A stretch of DNA of 18,628 bases from NCBI GenBank assembly GCA_024644775.1, contig JAHEHB010000050.1, positions 1 to 18,628 on the forward strand, read 5' to 3'. A program made the translations under genes and the position numbers. This DNA is from Deltaproteobacteria bacterium. GTDB lineage: Bacteria; Desulfobacterota; Desulfobacteria; Desulfobacterales; SURF-15. Under the pieces are notes generated by a model. That model saw only the letters and a program-made list of their open reading frames with translations, did no database searches and was not told the origin of the DNA. Below, in pieces: positions 1-7,164 of the stretch; the stretch's first letter is position 1; each line of letters opens with the position of its first letter.

Positions 1-33
1 CGAAATATTTTTTGTGACATACTTGTCATTTTT

Positions 34-867
34 CTATCCAATCCCAGCGGTACGTTTTGCCAGAAAACGCATTGCAGCCGACACGCCAAGATTAAGCAGA
101 ACAACAACCAACGCCAACACGGCAAGGGCCGAAAATACACCTGCCGTCTGGTATTTCGAACTAGATAGTGCAATAAGAAAGGCAATTCCCCGATAGGAGG
201 CAATAAACTCTCCGACAACTGCCCCAATCACAGCATCGGGAACCGCGAGCGCAAGTGATGTAAGAACATAGGGCCAGATTGCGGGCAAGATGATTTTGAA
301 AATAATCATCTGCCTGCCGGCTCCCAGCGTCCTGGCCATATTATGCAAACCGGGATCCACATTTCGGATCGCACGCACGGTATTCATAAAAATGATGAAA
401 AACACAAAAAATGCGGTTAGCAGAACTTTCGGTAAAAGTCCGACACCAAACCACATGATCAGCAGTGGTCCTAAGGCGATTGCAGGAATAGAATACAAAA
501 TAACAACGAGAGGCTCAACAACCTCGTAGAAAAAATACAGAAGTCCCATAACGAAAGCAGAAGAAAGAGCGGTTACCACACCGAGCAGATAACCCAACAA
601 CAGCTCAACGAGCGTAAATTGCAAATGAAACCACAAAGTACCGGATTGGATCCATCGGATGGTTTGGAGAACGATGGCAGATGGAGAAGAAAAAAAGAAC
701 GGATCGATAATCCTTCCTGAAGCCGATTCCCACACCGCAATAAAGCCCACAATGATAACCACGCGAGCTACCAGAGTAAATAGAATTTCACGACGACCCC
801 GGTGAAGGTGTTCCTTGCTTACACGCGCTTTCAGTTGCTCCAGGTGTTTGTCTTCACTGACGCTCAT
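34..867 (-). CDS. ABC transporter permease, NitT/TauT (SsuC/TauC-like) family
   Basis: Inner-membrane permease of a binding-protein-dependent importer of the nitrate/sulfonate/taurine type. The protein (277 aa from this start) has several hydrophobic segments. It carries the family motif SIPAIALGPLLIMWFG near residues 126-141 and an EAA loop (ARTLGAGRQMIIFKIILP) near 178-195, which contacts the ATPase. I chose the ATG at 867 because AAGGG lies about 10 nt upstream. A GTG at 897 in the same frame would add ten residues but has only a poorly spaced AAAGG. It is the last gene of the minus-strand run, behind SBP1, and a second different permease lies beyond SBP1. The single nearby ATPase (2998-3816) probably serves both, giving a heterodimeric translocator. 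The substrate cannot be read from the sequence. Confidence 0.9.
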   Translation of the reverse strand: MSVSEDKHLEQLKARVSKEHLHRGRREILFTLVARVVIIVGFIAVWESASGRIIDPFFFSSPSAIVLQTIRWIQSGTLWFHLQFTLVELLLGYLLGVVTALSSAFVMGLLYFFYEVVEPLVVILYSIPAIALGPLLIMWFGVGLLPKVLLTAFFVFFIIFMNTVRAIRNVDPGLHNMARTLGAGRQMIIFKIILPAIWPYVLTSLALAVPDAVIGAVVGEFIASYRGIAFLIALSSSKYQTAGVFSALAVLALVVVLLNLGVSAAMRFLAKRTAGIG

Positions 868-931
868 TGCGGAGTCGCCCTTCATCGCCTGTTTCACAGA
901 GCCTTTGTGGTGCCGGCACGTTGCAATCCTC

Positions 932-960
932 CCATGATCACCTTGTTACGGAAATCATGG
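932..960 (-). other. inverted repeat between SBP1 and permease
   Basis: A perfect 7-bp inverted repeat, CCATGAT and ATCATGG, separated by 15 nt. With the larger hairpin at 973-1002 it fills the 152-nt gap between the SBP1 stop and the permease start. The transcript would carry two stem-loops directly behind the binding-protein gene. There is no T-run, so it is more likely an RNA-stabilising or processing element than a terminator. Confidence 0.35.
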
Positions 961-972
961 AAGGGGCCTCTG

Positions 973-1002
973 AGGTGCCCGCCGGGGATAAGGCAGGCAC
1001 CT
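973..1002 (-). other. intercistronic hairpin downstream of SBP1
   Basis: AGGTGCC (973-979) pairs with GGCACCT (996-1002). After one C/A mismatch, GCC (981-983) pairs with GGC (992-994), closing an 8-nt loop. The hairpin starts 18 nt past the SBP1 stop. No T-run follows on the minus strand. A hairpin here could raise binding-protein mRNA relative to the permease, as known for other importer operons. That role is inferred. Confidence 0.45.
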
Positions 1003-1019
1003 GCTATTAGAAAGAAATA

Positions 1020-2054
1020 TTACTTACTGATTGTACGCGGGTTGTATTTGTTTGTCCAAAGTACCCCTTCCGAAGTATCGAACTTCCCTTCGATCACACC
1101 GAGTTCACCGTAAACCGAAAGTTGGTTCTTGACACCCTGTTCGGAGATCTCACCATCCGTATTGGCTCCGAAACCGATAAGCGTCATCTCAAGGATCTTT
1201 AAAGGGGTTTCCTTATACCAGGTTTTATGAAGGATCTGGGCAGCTTTAGCGGGGTTTTCCATGACAAACTTATTGGCTTTGTCCAGCGCTTTGCAATAAC
1301 TCTCAACCAGCGATGAATTCTTCTCTGCCCAGTCTCGTTTGACAGCGACGTTGGTGAACATGAAATCTTTGAATATATCGATATCCTTTCCCGGACGGAT
1401 GATAATTGTCGCAATCCCATCTGCAACTGCTTTTTCCGGATTCGGCGCAGAAAGCATAAACGCATCGATCCGGTCTCCAACCAATGCTGCATACAATGCA
1501 CTCCCACTGCCGATTTGAATAAATTGGGCATCTCTTTCGGGATTCAGGCCGACAGTTTTCATCATGTAAGATGGAAACAGTTGCGTGACTGCGCCGGGGC
1601 GGGTGATACCAATCCGCAGCCCCTTCAAAGCTTTGATTTTCTTTTCAAGAGGAGAGTCGGCCGTAACACCTCTATCTTTAAGGATGTTGTTTCTCATTAC
1701 AAGATTCATGCTCAAACCGTTTTCTACGTTGTAAATAAAGACGACGTCTTTGCCTTTGGCCTGAAGGTTTGCCACATCGTCAATGCCTAGATCGACAAAA
1801 TGCGCATCACCGGAAACCAATGCGCCCGCGCCCAGTGCACCACTTTCGATTTCAACGAATTCAAAGTTTAAACCTTCATCCTTGAAGTAACCCAACTCAT
1901 CTGCGATAAAGATGCCATTCATACTCCCGACAAGAAATCCGGCCTGAATCACCTTGGGCAAATCAGAAGCGATGCCTACCGGTGTACCCAGCAATAGTAT
2001 CATCAGAATGATATTTCCCAAAATCTTAATATAACGTGTCTTCATGGTTAACAT
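1020..2054 (-). CDS. ABC transporter substrate-binding protein, NMT1/THI5-like (SBP1)
   Basis: Periplasmic solute receptor of a NitT/TauT-type importer, 344 aa. Residues 1 to about 30 form a signal peptide: basic start, a hydrophobic stretch ILGNIILMILLLG, and a cleavage region around GIAS. The mature part opens with the NMT1-family pattern, a beta strand followed by GIFIADELGYFKDEGLNFEFVE (split here: GIFIADELGYF, then KDEGLNFEFVE). VSGDAHFVDLGIDD follows, the usual segment that senses the ligand-binding cleft. The ATG at 2054 has AGGAGG 6 nt upstream, a strong ribosome site. Permease genes lie on both sides. The family binds thiamine precursors, sulfonates, nitrate, aromatic acids and more, so the ligand is open. 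Confidence 0.9.
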   Translation of the reverse strand: MLTMKTRYIKILGNIILMILLLGTPVGIASDLPKVIQAGFLVGSMNGIFIADELGYFKDEGLNFEFVEIESGALGAGALVSGDAHFVDLGIDDVANLQAKGKDVVFIYNVENGLSMNLVMRNNILKDRGVTADSPLEKKIKALKGLRIGITRPGAVTQLFPSYMMKTVGLNPERDAQFIQIGSGSALYAALVGDRIDAFMLSAPNPEKAVADGIATIIIRPGKDIDIFKDFMFTNVAVKRDWAEKNSSLVESYCKALDKANKFVMENPAKAAQILHKTWYKETPLKILEMTLIGFGANTDGEISEQGVKNQLSVYGELGVIEGKFDTSEGVLWTNKYNPRTISK

Positions 2055-2171
2055 GAACTGCCTCCTTTGTTACGACATTTTCGAGTTTAGTTTTAACCTT
2101 CGCCAAACATGCTGTTTTAGAATTCCATTCTTTTTTTCCAAACACCTCCCTTCATAGCAGGAATCTATCTC

Positions 2172-3005
2172 CTATTTCGACGGTCTCCTTTTCTCCAGCC
2201 ACTTTTCCACTGGTATGAGAAGCGCATTCAGTCCAAGGGTCAATATGGTGAGAATCACAACCCCCGCCAAAACAACATCAGTCGCCAACTGTGTCGATCC
2301 ACGTCTGATGACGACACCGATTCCCTTCTGCGCCGCAACGAATTCCCCCAATATCGCTCCCAAAATAGCGCCGACGCTTGCAATTCTCATGGCGGTAACC
2401 GTATAGGGCAACGCAACAGGAATTAGAATTTTGTACACGAGTTGAGGAAAGGAAGCGCCGATTACACGCGCCGTGTTCAGAAATTCCGCTTTAACTGAAT
2501 GAAGCCCCATGGTGGTATTAACAAACACGACAAAAAAGCTCATAAGCGCCGATATGATGATTTTGGGAGTGATTCCCAATCCAAACCACATCACCATAAT
2601 AGGCGCCAGTGCCACCTTGGGAATACCATAGAATGCCTGAATAAAAGGAAACACGATGCCGTAAAGCCGCATTGAAAAGGCGAACAGACTCGCAATAAGT
2701 ATTCCTAGCGATACCCCGATGGTGTATCCGGCCGCAATCTCTATGAGGGTTATCAATAAGTGTTCGTTGACGCTGCCGGTTCGCACATATCTCAACAAAA
2801 CCCGGACGATCTCAAGAGGGGAGCTGCTAAACGTTTTGTTAAAAATCGTGCCCGCGCCGAGCTCCCAAAAAAGCAAAAAGAAAGATACAATGGCAAAACG
2901 CAATATCCAGATTCCGATACGCCGCCGCTTCATATTCGAAAAGTAACGGATTTTTTCTTCTTCCTTCAGGTCCTCAATGAATTTGATATCGTCAAGGTTA
3001 TCCAT
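2172..3005 (-). CDS. ABC transporter permease, NitT/TauT family
   Basis: Second inner-membrane permease of the first importer, 277 aa. It starts with a charged cytoplasmic tail (MDNLDDIKFIEDLKEEEK) followed by hydrophobic segments. The family signature GIPKVALAPIMVMWFG lies near residues 127-142 and an EAA loop (ARVIGASFPQLVYKILIP) near 179-196. I chose the ATG at 3005 rather than an upstream start at 3122 because it overlaps the ATPase stop by 8 nt, with AAGGAG 12 nt upstream inside the ATPase gene. The longer form would run 40 residues deeper into ATPase coding sequence. The overlap implies translational coupling with the ATPase. A different permease at 34-867 may be its partner. Confidence 0.9.
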   Translation of the reverse strand: MDNLDDIKFIEDLKEEEKIRYFSNMKRRRIGIWILRFAIVSFFLLFWELGAGTIFNKTFSSSPLEIVRVLLRYVRTGSVNEHLLITLIEIAAGYTIGVSLGILIASLFAFSMRLYGIVFPFIQAFYGIPKVALAPIMVMWFGLGITPKIIISALMSFFVVFVNTTMGLHSVKAEFLNTARVIGASFPQLVYKILIPVALPYTVTAMRIASVGAILGAILGEFVAAQKGIGVVIRRGSTQLATDVVLAGVVILTILTLGLNALLIPVEKWLEKRRPSK

Positions 3006-3816
3006 CAACCACCGTTTCTCCTTGTTCGCTCCATACCTGCGAGAGGAGCTCTTCACGAATATCTTGCCAGATTTGCTCGTATATTTCGCTAAAACCTTCC
3101 ACTTCGTGAATATGAAACACATCTCGTGGATGAGGAATAGATACCGTATAGATGCTTTTGATTCGACCCGGCGAAGAACTCATCACCATTACCCTGTTTG
3201 ACAATACAATGCTTTCCACAAGGTCATGGGTGATGAAAATCACGGTTTGTTGACTGTTGGCCCAGAGTTTGAGTAATTGATCTTGCAGAATCAGACGTGT
3301 TTGCGCATCAAGCGGCCCAAAGGGTTCATCCATGAGGATAACATCCGGCTCATACACAAGCGTCCGTGCGATGGCCACCCGTTTCCTCATTCCGCCGGAC
3401 AATTCATGCGGGTAGTGTCTTTCGAAACCTTCTAATCCGACACGGTGGAGATGCTCCAAGGCGCGTTCTTTTCGCTCATTCTTTGGGACACGTCGCATTT
3501 CCAGAGAGAACTCTATATTTTTCTGAACCGTGCGCCACGGGAGAAGATTATCATCTTGCGTCACATAGCCAACCTGTGTATTGATGCCTTTAATTTCCTT
3601 TCCTTTATATAAAACGATTCCTGAACTGGGCTCCGTAAGACCGCCCACCAGGTTCAATACGGTTGATTTTCCACAGCCGCTGGGTCCGACAATGGTCAAG
3701 AATTCCCCTTTGGGAACGGAGAAGTCGGCGTTTTTCAGGGCCAGCAGCGTGGTTGTGTTTTTCTTGTCTCCGGACACAAAAACTTTGTAGACTTCTTTAA
3801 ACTCAATTACCGGCAC
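2998..3816 (-). CDS. ABC transporter ATP-binding protein, NitT/TauT (SsuB/TauB-like) family
   Basis: Cytoplasmic ATPase that powers the first importer, 272 aa. All ABC motifs are intact: Walker A GPSGCGKS (44-51), Q-loop Q87 followed by DDNLLPW, signature LSGGM (139-143), Walker B VILMDEP (159-165) and switch histidine H197. The DDNLLPW segment after the Q-loop is typical of the nitrate/sulfonate/taurine subfamily. The start is a GTG at 3816. An in-frame TGA three codons upstream rules out a longer form. The ribosome site is weak (GAGTG about 7 nt upstream) and lies inside a 15-bp direct repeat (3814-3848). It overlaps the permease at its 3' end and is separated from SBP2 by a hairpin-bearing gap. 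Confidence 0.93.
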   Translation of the reverse strand: MPVIEFKEVYKVFVSGDKKNTTTLLALKNADFSVPKGEFLTIVGPSGCGKSTVLNLVGGLTEPSSGIVLYKGKEIKGINTQVGYVTQDDNLLPWRTVQKNIEFSLEMRRVPKNERKERALEHLHRVGLEGFERHYPHELSGGMRKRVAIARTLVYEPDVILMDEPFGPLDAQTRLILQDQLLKLWANSQQTVIFITHDLVESIVLSNRVMVMSSSPGRIKSIYTVSIPHPRDVFHIHEVEGFSEIYEQIWQDIREELLSQVWSEQGETVVDG

Positions 3817-3848
3817 TTTAGGTCACTCTATATCACTTTAGATCACTC
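3814..3848. repeat. two 15-bp direct repeats over the ATPase start
   Basis: CACTTTAGGTCACTC (3814-3828) and CACTTTAGATCACTC (3834-3848) match at 14 of 15 positions with a 20-bp period. The first copy contains the GTG start codon and the weak ribosome site of the ATPase gene. It could be a local duplication or a binding site; nothing decides between these. Confidence 0.5.
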
Positions 3849-3939
3849 GCAACCGAATCTGACGGAGCCATGTATCTCTGACTCTCGTACGACGGGAGTT
3901 GCCGACAATAGAATAATAAGTACTTGATCGATAAGAAAA

Positions 3940-3975
3940 CGGCAGGCCGCCGCTAATGACAGCCGACACCTGCCG
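3940..3975 (-). terminator. hairpin with short T-run after SBP2, attenuator or terminator
   Basis: On the minus strand CGGCAGG (3975-3969) pairs with CCTGCCG (3946-3940), with a partly paired interior (GCT/AGC) and TTTT immediately after (3939-3936). It begins 18 nt past the SBP2 stop and about 120 nt before the next gene. The T-run is short, so partial termination or mRNA stabilisation of SBP2 seems more likely than complete termination. Confidence 0.5.
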
Positions 3976-3992
3976 TCTGTCTATCGTCGTAT

Positions 3993-5066
3993 TTACTTCA
4001 TTTCCTTGTGCCAGCGTTCCGTCCAACCGGCCCGTTTTTCATTAATGATGGTCCAGTCGAGTTTTAGAAGTTTCTCGGATTTATCCGGCCGAATCGGAAA
4101 ACTGTTTTTCACATCTTCGGAGGAAGCTTCCCATGCCGCCGTGTTCGAGGTGGCGTTTCCGGTTCCAACGCGAATCTTCTGAAATTCGGCACCAAAATAG
4201 AGGTTCACAAAGTCGTATGCCACTTCGGGAAAAGGCCCGTTTTTGACAATCGACATACCACCGCCCATCATCGGCGATCCTTCTTTTGGCGACACCCAAC
4301 GTGCGGGAAATCCCTTATCTCGTAGGGCAACTCCCATATTGGAGCCGGTGGTACCCATCCATACTTCACCGAGCTGCAACAATTTGGTGAGCTCTGAGGA
4401 CCAGGTGTGAATGGTGTGAATGTGGGGCAGCAATGTTTTGTATTTTTTGAAGCCTGGATCCATGTTTTGCTCTCCACCACCTTCCAATCTGGCGAAGGTG
4501 ACCAGTGCGGCAGTACCCCAGGTGCTTTCAGGGGCGGTAATGCTGACACGGCCCGATAGATCTTTGCGCCACAGGTCGTACCATGATGTCGGAAGCGGTA
4601 GATTCTTTTGCTTGAACAGATCTTCGTTGTAAATCAATCCCACCCCGCTGACGGAGGATGCCAGTACTTGCAGATTGCCATCAACATTGTTTAAGGCCCA
4701 CTCATACAGTTGTTTTAAATTGGGCGCTTTTTCCATGTCAAGTGTTTCACAAAGCCCCAGTTTTGCAGCCTTTACGCCGATGACCACATCCCAACCGGCA
4801 ATACTGATGCGTGGACTATCCTTCTGGACGAGAATTTTTTCCAGCATAGCACCGGATCCGATGGCTTCTGCAGCGAGATCGATACCCCATTTTTCTTTCA
4901 ATTTAGGGGCGATGTGCTGCATGACCTGGTCCCTCGCATGGGGTGTGATTCCCAGGTAGACATTCATGGTTTTGCCGTCATACTTTTTGGCTCCCTCTGC
5001 AGGTGCGAGGTTGATAACCAAAGCCATTAGCGCCACAACCGTAAAGATTTTAGATAAATTTTTCAT
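3993..5066 (-). CDS. extracellular solute-binding protein, family 1 (PotD/AfuA-like) (SBP2)
   Basis: Predicted periplasmic binding protein of 357 aa. The N-terminus is a signal peptide (MKNLSKIFTVVALMALVINL, cleavage near residues 23-26 around APAEGA). The mature part resembles family-1 receptors for polyamines or iron: YNEDLFKQKNLPLPTSWYDLW, followed by SITAPESTWGTAALV and a C-terminal VAYDFVNLYFGAEFQ helix. The ATG at 5066 has AGGAGG 7 nt upstream. A start at 5237 is open in frame but would bury the signal peptide and overlap the M24 gene, so I reject it. It differs in family from SBP1 and SBP3, and no PotB/PotC-type permease is present here. Its transporter is either elsewhere or one of the NitT/TauT systems beside it. 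Confidence 0.85.
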   Translation of the reverse strand: MKNLSKIFTVVALMALVINLAPAEGAKKYDGKTMNVYLGITPHARDQVMQHIAPKLKEKWGIDLAAEAIGSGAMLEKILVQKDSPRISIAGWDVVIGVKAAKLGLCETLDMEKAPNLKQLYEWALNNVDGNLQVLASSVSGVGLIYNEDLFKQKNLPLPTSWYDLWRKDLSGRVSITAPESTWGTAALVTFARLEGGGEQNMDPGFKKYKTLLPHIHTIHTWSSELTKLLQLGEVWMGTTGSNMGVALRDKGFPARWVSPKEGSPMMGGGMSIVKNGPFPEVAYDFVNLYFGAEFQKIRVGTGNATSNTAAWEASSEDVKNSFPIRPDKSEKLLKLDWTIINEKRAGWTERWHKEMK

Positions 5067-5191
5067 TTTTAGACCTCCTATCTGTTTAGTAGTCATATAC
5101 AAACGAACTTCTCCTCTCCCAAGACACAATTTCTCCTCGATCAATAAACCCTCTGCAATCCGGACGATTTCTATGGGCATTCCCTGCGGTC

Positions 5192-6382
5192 CTATACCTC
5201 GACCATGCCTCGCGGGATATTGCTCAATGTCCGACATCCATTGTCGGTGATGATAACCGTTTCACTGACACCCACGGCAAATTTTCCGTAATCCCGAAGT
5301 GCAGGGGGCATGTGGAACGCCATCCCCGGCTGAAGCTCTCTTTTTTCATTGTGAAAAAGACTGATAATGTGCCCTTCGCCCCAGTCAGGGGCAAAGGAGA
5401 TTCCGATCCCGTAGCCGGTTCGTTTGCGGAAATTCTCCGTAAATCCGGACCCATCGATAACCCGCTGGCAGGCATTATGCACCGCCGCACAAGTATTTCC
5501 GGGTCGCATTTCTTCGATGGCCGCCGCCAAGCCTTCTTCACAGGCTTTCATCATGTCTTTTGCCTTTTGTGGAGCCTTTCCGATCCATACCGTCCGCATG
5601 AGGGCGGCATGATACCGATGGAGGCATGCCGAATTTTCCAAGAGAACGGCATCCCCGGTTTCCATGGCTCGGCGCCGCCAGGTGGTATGGGGGATGCCGG
5701 ATCGCGGCCCGGTCGTTACAAAGGGATCCATCCCCATATATTCGGAACCGGCCTCGACGGCGGCTGACAACATCTTTGCAGCCACTCGATTTTCCGTGAC
5801 ACCGACACCGGTGGCATCGATCCCTGCCCGCATACCGGCATCGTTATATTGCGCGGCAGATTGGATCGCCTCGATCTCTAAAGGGCTTTTGACGAGCCTT
5901 AACATTTCCACCAGCCCCGAACCGTCACTCGTATGCTTCAATGCCTCTATCAATTGGTTGTACAAATTAACGGGCAGAAACCAACTGGACCGGTCAACGG
6001 CAATTCGCTTGCCGGTCCAGCCTTTTTTTCGAACGATTCCGGATAACGCCTCACCCGGATTGATATCGTCGCCGTATGTCTCGATGTCTGATAAATACGT
6101 ATTGGTCATGGCATTATAGGATTCAAGTTCCCGGAGCAGAATAAACGGCTCCCCCTCGACCGGAAACCCCAGACAGTGGAACGTATAATATCCCGGTGTT
6201 TGATGCCCTGTAAGATAAAAAATATTTTCAGGTCCCGTAATCATCAGAAGATCGATATCTCGCTCCGAAAGGAGTTGTCGTAATGCGTTCTGACGTCGAT
6301 CGAATTCTTCTTTGGGAAACGCCGCCATATTCCCAGGTTTTTCCGGCCGCCATCCAGCTCGATTGTTTTTTGGTTCGCTCAT
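5192..6382 (-). CDS. M24-fold hydrolase, creatinase / ectoine hydrolase (DoeA)-like, metal ligands lost
   Basis: Pita-bread-fold protein of 396 aa with a creatinase N-domain (about 20-165) and an M24 domain (about 170-385). In true metallo-aminopeptidases of this fold five ligands (D, D, H, E, E) bind two metals. Here the matching positions read E249, A260, Y324, P359 and E374, so a metal site is unlikely. The conserved active-site histidine in PHTTW (H232) is kept. The segment GYGIGISFAPDWGE (323-336) and FHMPP (356-360) recall ectoine hydrolases of the DoeA/EutD type, which like creatinase cleave C-N bonds without metal; this comparison is from memory. The ATG at 6382 has AAGGA 7 nt upstream. 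It is probably cytoplasmic, acting on an imported amide, amidine or N-acyl compound. Confidence 0.82.
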   Translation of the reverse strand: MSEPKNNRAGWRPEKPGNMAAFPKEEFDRRQNALRQLLSERDIDLLMITGPENIFYLTGHQTPGYYTFHCLGFPVEGEPFILLRELESYNAMTNTYLSDIETYGDDINPGEALSGIVRKKGWTGKRIAVDRSSWFLPVNLYNQLIEALKHTSDGSGLVEMLRLVKSPLEIEAIQSAAQYNDAGMRAGIDATGVGVTENRVAAKMLSAAVEAGSEYMGMDPFVTTGPRSGIPHTTWRRRAMETGDAVLLENSACLHRYHAALMRTVWIGKAPQKAKDMMKACEEGLAAAIEEMRPGNTCAAVHNACQRVIDGSGFTENFRKRTGYGIGISFAPDWGEGHIISLFHNEKRELQPGMAFHMPPALRDYGKFAVGVSETVIITDNGCRTLSNIPRGMVEV

Positions 6383-6429
6383 TCCGTCATCCTTTCCTTT
6401 TTTTCAGGCTATTTTTCCACCAAGAGTAA

Positions 6430-6454
6430 CCAATTTGAGCTAAAGCACAATTGG
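6430..6454. promoter_or_regulatory. dyad upstream of the M24 gene, possible operator
   Basis: CCAATT (6430-6435) and AATTGG (6449-6454) form a 6-bp dyad with a 13-bp spacer, 48 bp upstream of the M24 start. It lies in a 170-bp gap (6383-6552), the largest in the centre of the gene run, where an internal promoter could sit. I see no convincing -35/-10 pair. Confidence 0.2.
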
Positions 6455-6552
6455 GGCATCTTCAGTAATCAACATTTAGTGGTTCACCAAGCAGATATCA
6501 TGGAATAAACTTGCAACAAGCAATATCGTGTCTGCAAATCTAAAAATGGTAT

Positions 6553-7164
6553 CTACAACGGCTGTGCTTTCAAGGAACGAACCCTTGGCATACAGACGAT
6601 CTCTTTAAACTGAAGATTGAAGAAATCAGTGCTATGGGCCGGTATGAGCACCACCGCCGTATCCGCTCCCCGAATGGTCCCGCCGACGGAGACGACCTCT
6701 TCATCCACCGGCACCCCACCCGAATCTGCGGCCATCACCGCAATTTCGGCACAGACTTTAAATCCTTCTCCCAGGGTTTTATAAATTTGGCCGATCAACT
6801 GGGTGAGCGTCACACCGCCATACCTTCGGGTAATCGACCGATCAAGGCCGGCAAAGACGTGGGTCTGAAAAATCATCCGCACACCGGCCTCTGTAAGTTT
6901 TTTATAGTGTTCCGGATCTGTCGACCGTTTGCCGGGTTCCCGATAACCGTACTGGGAATTGACCGCAACGATTTCTTCACCCTTAAAATAGTCCAACGCT
7001 TTTACGGCCGTACCCCCGAATGAGGTGGCGATTAGGATATGTTTAAGACCCAATTCTTCAAACCGTTCTCTCGCCAGCTTCAGCAAAGGATCGGTATTGA
7101 TCCGTCCCATCTTGTCAAAATATACAATTTTTTTTTCCTGGTAGGTTGCGGTTGTCTCATTCAT
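6553..7164 (-). CDS. stand-alone pyruvate kinase C-terminal (alpha/beta) domain protein
   Basis: Protein of 203 aa resembling the C-terminal alpha/beta domain of pyruvate kinase, without the catalytic barrel. The core reads IVYFDKMGRINTDPLLKLAR (13-32), then LKHILIATSFGGTAVKALDYF (40-60, split as LKHILIATSFG, GTAVKALDYF). VCAEIAVMAADSGGVP (137-152) follows, then GADTAVVLIPAHS near 166-178. Free-standing copies occur in archaea and anaerobic bacteria and their role is unknown. In pyruvate kinase this domain binds allosteric effectors, so a small-molecule sensing role is possible but unproven. The ATG overlaps the TfrB-like stop by 8 nt, and AGGAG lies 9 nt upstream inside that gene. This implies translational coupling to the redox pair. 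Confidence 0.75.
   Translation of the reverse strand: MNETTATYQEKKIVYFDKMGRINTDPLLKLARERFEELGLKHILIATSFGGTAVKALDYFKGEEIVAVNSQYGYREPGKRSTDPEHYKKLTEAGVRMIFQTHVFAGLDRSITRRYGGVTLTQLIGQIYKTLGEGFKVCAEIAVMAADSGGVPVDEEVVSVGGTIRGADTAVVLIPAHSTDFFNLQFKEIVCMPRVRSLKAQPL

Noticed and set aside
15..33. hairpin TGACA-TACT-TGTCA with TTTTT as an operon terminator
   Set aside because: The stem is only 5 bp and the T-run follows it on the plus strand, the wrong side for the minus-strand operon.
2055..2171. tiny reading frame or riboswitch in the SBP1-permease gap
   Set aside because: Only a 12-codon frame and no stable fold could be seen. Nothing supports a gene or aptamer.
3006..3122. 39-residue upstream extension of the permease into the ATPase gene
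   Set aside because: The ATG at 3005 gives a normal short overlap and a ribosome site. The extension only reads ATPase sequence in another frame.
5067..5237. 57-residue upstream extension of SBP2
   Set aside because: It would place the signal peptide inside the protein and overlap the M24 gene. The ATG at 5066 has a strong Shine-Dalgarno.
5312..6119. two overlapping 151-codon plus-strand frames inside the M24 gene
   Set aside because: Both are antisense to a clear M24-family protein, and their translations have no coherent domain.
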